Part shown: positions 47,500 through 50,538 of the stretch, one piece after another
Layout of the letters: each line of letters opens with the position of its first letter
How positions within the stretch are numbered: position 1 is the stretch's first letter
NCBI GenBank assembly: GCA_036507855.1
Contig: DATCIJ010000088.1
Coordinates: 1 to 50,538 of the forward strand
Length of the DNA stretch: 50,538 nucleotides
Reading direction: 5' to 3'
Source of the DNA: JABWBJ01 sp036507855
Lineage (GTDB): Bacteria > Gemmatimonadota > Gemmatimonadetes > Gemmatimonadales > Gemmatimonadaceae
Program-made: the position numbers and the translations under genes
Notes under the pieces: generated by a model
Database searches by the model: none
Seen by the model: the letters and a program-made list of their open reading frames with translations, nothing else
Told to the model about the DNA's origin: nothing

Positions 47500-47699
47500 C
47501 GGATAACGGACCGGGATCGTTCGTCGCCGGTTCACCATGCACGCTCCGCGCTCGGGCACCCGGGGCGAGGGCCCGGCTACGGCACTCAACCGGGCATGTT
47601 AGCGGCCGAAGGCCTGCGTCCTGCGGCGGTGCGCCGAATCGCTTCACCTGCGTTGGAATGATGCAGTGTTGAGCGGGGTGGCTGGGCACTTTAGGGCCA

Positions 47700-48843
47700 A
47701 TGCAAACATCGGGCGAAGGAAGATCCGGTGGCGGCAAGCCGGCAGCGGAGCCTGCGGTGGGTACCTCGGCGGTCGGGCTGGCGCGTCCTTCGCCGTCGAA
47801 TCCGAAACTACTGACGCGTTTGCGGTCGAAGCTCCGCCTGAGCCGCTATAGCCGGCGAACCGAGCAGGCGTACGCCAATTGGGTCACCCGGTTCGGGCGT
47901 TACCACAAGCTCACGCATCCGGCCGATCTGGGGGAGTCGGACGTCGTCAGATTCCTCCGCTACCTGGCCGAGGGATCGCCACGTCGCGACGGCCACGCAG
48001 GCGCCGGCGTTGTCGGCGCTCCTGTTCCTGTACAAGCACGTCATCGAGCGTCCGCTCCGGCTGGAGGGATGGCTGCCGCGGGCGCGGACGCCGACCCGGT
48101 TGCCCGTCGCGCTCTCGCGCGCGGAAGCGGCGCGGGCGCTCGTGCAGCTGCGAGGCACGTACGGGATCATCGGGCTCCTCCTGTACGGGAGCGGAACGCG
48201 GTTGCTGGAGTGCCTGACGCTGCGGATCAAGGACGTGGATCTGGAGCAAGGTGAGATCCGGATCCGACGGGGCAAGGGGGGAGTCGATCGGGTTACCGTC
48301 CTGCCGCACGGAGTGCGGGTGAGGCTGGCCGCGCATTTGAGCTCGGTGCAGGCGCAGCACGGCGCGGATGTGGCAGCGGGCGGAGGCCGGGTTCCGCTGC
48401 CAGGCGCTTTGGACCGGAAGCTTCCCATGGCCGGCGTCGAGTGGGCATGGCAGTGGGTCTTTCCGGCGACGCGACGGTGGCGCAACCTGTCGACCGGGTC
48501 GCGAGGTCGGCACCACCTGGCCCCCTCGGCGATGCAGCGGGCCATGGCGACAGCCGTCCATCGGGCCGTTATCGGGAAGCGGGCCAGCTGCCACACGTTG
48601 CGGCATAGCTTTGCCACTCACCTGCTTGAGTCGGGTTACGATATCCGGACCGTGCAGGAGTTGTTAGGTCACCGTGACGTCGGCACGACGATGATCTACA
48701 TGCACGTGTTGAATCGTGGCGAGCTGGATGATCGGCTGCACCGGGAAGGCCACGTCAGGGACTTGGGGTGCGGAGTCCGGCGGATCAATTGTCCTTGCCG
48801 GACGCGGCCGTGTTTCCGGATTCGGCTGCGGGCGGTAAGGTAG
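47700..48843 (+). pseudogene. intI: Integron integrase IntI with a single-base frameshift
   Basis: Tyrosine recombinase for cassette insertion and excision. The N-terminal part (LSRYSRRTEQAYANWVTRF, HPADLGESDVVRFLRYLAEG) is read from 47700 to about 47978. Homology then moves by one base, from frame codons at 47976 to codons at 47980 (HVATATQAPALSALLFLYKHV), as if one base were inserted near 47979. The second part holds the catalytic Arg (YGSGTRLLE), the integron-specific patch region (ALDRKLPMAGVEWAWQWVFPA, in part), the H-x-x-R box HTLRHSFATHLL and the Tyr in TTMIYMHV. The patch separates it from Xer recombinases. Inactivated gene or sequencing error are both possible. Confidence 0.88.
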
Positions 48844-48873
48844 AGGACGGCGTCGGGCGACGTCGAAAGACAA

Positions 48874-48880
48874 GTTAGGC
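48874..48880 (+). other. attI: attI-type core site GTTAGGC
   Basis: GTTAGGC 31 nt after the integrase stop and immediately before the first cassette, identical to the right core of attC at 49588-49594. Crossover in integrons falls between G and TT. The full attI probably extends some 60 nt to the left, over the intI 3' end. Confidence 0.7.
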
Positions 48881-48904
48881 AGCCGGATTGTTTCCGAGGG
48901 GATC

Positions 48905-49498
48905 ATGTCCTACGCCACAGCGACGCCCGCTGATCAAGACCATCTACGCACTTACGTCGAGAACCTGCTCGAACGTTTCTGGGTTTATCGCGAGAGCAAA
49001 GAGAACTTCGGCGTAGCCGCACTCGCCGTTTTTCTCGGCGCGGTTGCGACTGCGCTCGTGTCGAAAGACTGGCCGCCAACATTTGCCCAGACACGGCCCG
49101 GTCTGATCTTGGCTACGTTTACGATCGTCTGGCTTCTCGTCGCTGTTTACGTCCGTTATCAGCTGCGAAAACGGCGGTGGGCGGCGCTAAGAGTGTCTGG
49201 GTGCGAGTGGCTGCTCGCCGAGTGGCTTCCCGACTCACCACGAGCTATGGCTAACAAGGGCCAGCCGCCGCCCATCGTTGAACCCTCCGCTCTCATCTTG
49301 GTCGCCGACGTCGTTTGGCCCATGAAAGGCTCAGTGGCCGTGCTCAACCCGTCACTGCATGTGTATCCGAATGAAATCGAACAGGCGTGGCTCTGGGCTC
49401 AGGACCGAGGTACGGACGCCCTTCGCCACGAGTACATCATTCACCTTTTGGGTTGGCTCGGGTATCTTGCTATGGTCCTTCGCACCGTGTTGGCATAG
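48905..49498 (+). CDS. Cassette 1: unknown membrane protein
   Basis: 197 residues, preceded by a GAGGGG ribosome site at good spacing within 25 nt of the cassette boundary. Two N-terminal membrane helices (VAALAVFLGAVATALV, about 37-52, and LILATFTIVWLLVAVYV, about 67-83) are followed by a soluble segment of about 90 residues (ALRVSGCEWLLAEWLPD) and a third hydrophobic segment at the C-terminus (HLLGWLGYLAMVLRTVLA). No family recognised. Base composition looks lower in GC than the chromosomal genes, as usual for cassettes. The TAG stop lies 3 nt before attC. Confidence 0.75.
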   Translation: MSYATATPADQDHLRTYVENLLERFWVYRESKENFGVAALAVFLGAVATALVSKDWPPTFAQTRPGLILATFTIVWLLVAVYVRYQLRKRRWAALRVSGCEWLLAEWLPDSPRAMANKGQPPPIVEPSALILVADVVWPMKGSVAVLNPSLHVYPNEIEQAWLWAQDRGTDALRHEYIIHLLGWLGYLAMVLRTVLA

Positions 49499-49501
49499 GC
49501 T

Positions 49502-49594
49502 GCCTAACAGCGGCTGCACCTGACGGCTGCCCGCGTGCGAACCTGTCGAAGGATCTTCAGCGGGCCGCCGCAGGTGAGCCGCATTGCGTTAGGC
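49502..49594 (+). other. attC: attC site of cassette 1 (93 bp)
   Basis: Starts GCCTAAC and ends GTTAGGC, exact inverse cores. The inner arms are imperfect inverted repeats: 49510-49534 (GCGGCTGCACCTGACGGC...) pairs with 49560-49582 (...GCCGCAGGTGAGCCGC), leaving a few unpaired bases near the ends as needed for folded single-strand recognition. The site abuts the stop of the cassette gene. Confidence 0.93.
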
Positions 49595-49677
49595 AGACGG
49601 TGACAGGTGGCACATGACCGGCTAACCGGCCGGTTCACCACAAATCAAAATTAGTCAAGTCTTGAAAGGAGGCCATC

Positions 49678-50229
49678 ATGCATCGATCAGTCTTTGCATC
49701 TATGGGGTACTTGCACCGGGCAATGACCGGGTTCGCGGTGCTGGTTTTTCTGGTCACGACTTCAGCTCTCGCTCAGCAACCTTCTGATGTGGCGTGTAAG
49801 CTGCTCCAGCCGGCGGAGATTGAGTCGGCCCTAGGAGGGAAAACCACCAACAAGCCTTCCGGTTTTACCTTTAACAATCGGGGCGAAGTCCTTTCCAGTT
49901 GCTCAACCGAGATGACCGGGTATCGGGCGGTCACGATTAATCTTATCCAGAACCTCCCTGTCGATGGTGGTCTGGCCATACGCAGGATCGTTAGTGAAGT
50001 CGCGCGCCAGGAGCAATGGAAGGTGAAGGGTGCGCAATTTGCTGAAAAGACCGTTGGCAACGCGACATGTACGATGTATGGTAGGCCCAATGTGCCCGAC
50101 TTTACAGAGTGTAAAATCCCCCGCGGTAGAGCATATGTTCAGGTGGAGGTGAAAGTTCCTGAACAGAAGCAGATGGCATCGATGGATGTGGTAGCCGCGC
50201 TGGTTCAAAAGGCGTACACTCGCTGGTGA
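49678..50229 (+). CDS. Cassette 2: small exported protein of unknown function
   Basis: 183 residues with a very strong ribosome site (AAAGGAGG, about 5 nt before the ATG). A signal peptide is evident (MTGFAVLVFLVTTSALAQQ), with cleavage likely after ALA near residue 32. The mature protein begins VACKLLQPAEIESALGG, has four cysteines that could form two disulfides, and is mixed alpha/beta. The opening resembles DUF3558-type periplasmic proteins (cysteine, then LLxPAEIxxALGG), a weak match by eye. AT-richer than the chromosome. 96 nt without a gene separate it from its attC. Confidence 0.75.
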   Translation: MHRSVFASMGYLHRAMTGFAVLVFLVTTSALAQQPSDVACKLLQPAEIESALGGKTTNKPSGFTFNNRGEVLSSCSTEMTGYRAVTINLIQNLPVDGGLAIRRIVSEVARQEQWKVKGAQFAEKTVGNATCTMYGRPNVPDFTECKIPRGRAYVQVEVKVPEQKQMASMDVVAALVQKAYTRW

Positions 50230-50325
50230 CATCTGCCGGGCGGTTGGTGTCCATCACCACTTCGCAGACCCGGCCCCTTGTTGCTGTGCTGCCGCCCAGA
50301 GCGCGGTGCGGACGCGCGAAAAGCT

Positions 50326-50409
50326 GCCTAACGTTTGCTGCTGACAGCCCGGGTTGGTCTGCTCGCTGTCGCTCGCTTTTGTTGAAGGGCTGCAGCAGAA
50401 ACTTGTCCG
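50326..50409 (+). other. attC: Decayed attC site after cassette 2
   Basis: Left core GCCTAAC is intact (50326-50332). The arms GTTTGCTGCTGACAGCCC (50333-50350) and GGGCTGCAGCAGAAAC (50387-50402) are imperfect inverted repeats. The expected GTTAGGC at the right is replaced by TTGTCCG, so this end appears mutated or rearranged. The remaining bases to the window edge (50410-50538) carry only small hairpins (for example GCAGG/CCTGC at 50496-50510). Confidence 0.65.
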
Positions 50410-50538
50410 TTCTATGAGAGAGATCGTCAAGGGCGGGCTTCGCCCCGACTGATCTCCTGGGCGCGTGGCCCTTGGCGATCAGCCCCAATGTAGGTGCAGG
50501 CGAGACCTGCGGCGACGGGGATTGCCCGGCAGCCTTCT

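Larger units (their letters stand above)
47700..50409 (+). mobile_element. Integron: intI, core site, two cassettes, two attC sites
   Basis: In order on the + strand: frameshifted integron integrase (47700-48843), GTTAGGC core (48874-48880), cassette 1 with its attC (49502-49594), cassette 2 with a decayed attC (50326 onward). Each cassette is one gene followed by its attC, in the standard cassette orientation. Usually intI is transcribed away from the cassettes; here it points into them. No resistance gene is present, so this is a chromosomal-type integron. The array may continue past the right edge. Confidence 0.85.

Noticed and set aside
50102..50488. Open frame of 128 residues on the - strand at the right end
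   Set aside because: It overlaps the 3' end of the cassette 2 gene and the whole attC, has no ribosome site or domain, and cassettes normally carry the gene in the other direction.

Overview
This window looks like a chromosomal segment from a high-GC, Gram-negative bacterium, most likely a member of the Gemmatimonadota or a close relative. The evidence is a full lipid A and Kdo/LPS transport gene set, an apparent LpxC-FabZ fusion, bacillithiol synthesis (BshC), the futalosine menaquinone route (MqnC), tightly packed operons joined by ATGA or GTGA stop/start overlaps, and an overall GC that I estimate by eye at about two thirds. The phylum call is inference; no rRNA gene is present.

Layout. 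From 1 to 25.9 kb every gene is on the + strand: lipid A genes (lpxC/fabZ-lpxA-Gfo/Idh-lpxB-acyltransferase-lpxK), glutamate dehydrogenase, rlmH, bshC-murJ-uvrC-thrC, larC, two exported proteins of unknown role, then a radical-SAM DUF512 gene with der-plsY-gpsA-merR-surE-pcm, a hypothetical gene, acyP-apt, tRNA-Arg(CCT) and a membrane TPR protein. From 26.2 to 47.4 kb every gene is on the - strand: dapF and polyprenol/polysaccharide genes (two family-2 glycosyltransferases, a YfhO-type membrane protein, a family-4 glycosyltransferase), rpoN, an lptB-lptA-lptC / kdsD-kdsC-kdsA-pyrG-kdsB block, an MFS transporter, pabA/trpG, xerD-dedA-ispF and mqnC. The two sets converge at about 26.0 kb, where a 28-bp sequence closely matches a XerCD dif site. 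The window therefore probably spans the replication terminus, with genes on both sides co-oriented with the forks.

From 47.7 kb to the right edge lies an integron: a frameshifted intI, a GTTAGGC core site, a cassette encoding an unknown membrane protein followed by a full 93-bp attC, then a second cassette encoding a small exported protein followed by a decayed attC. The integrase gene points towards its cassettes, the opposite of the usual arrangement. The cassettes look less GC-rich than the chromosome.

Two small-scale signals cut across the annotation. Five short arrays of about four heptanucleotide units lie between 32.4 and 46.4 kb; four of them sit inside or at the edges of coding regions (a glycosyltransferase start, the middle of kdsA, the ispF start and the mqnC stop). 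An octamer, CGTYAGGC, occurs about 35 times on the two strands by hand count, in many reading frames. Stretches without a gene are short. 6906-7086, 16183-16318, 24973-25111, 26051-26210, 30124-30250, 46268-46350 and 47389-47699 hold nothing further that I can support beyond the sites listed. 50410-50538 has no recognisable gene.
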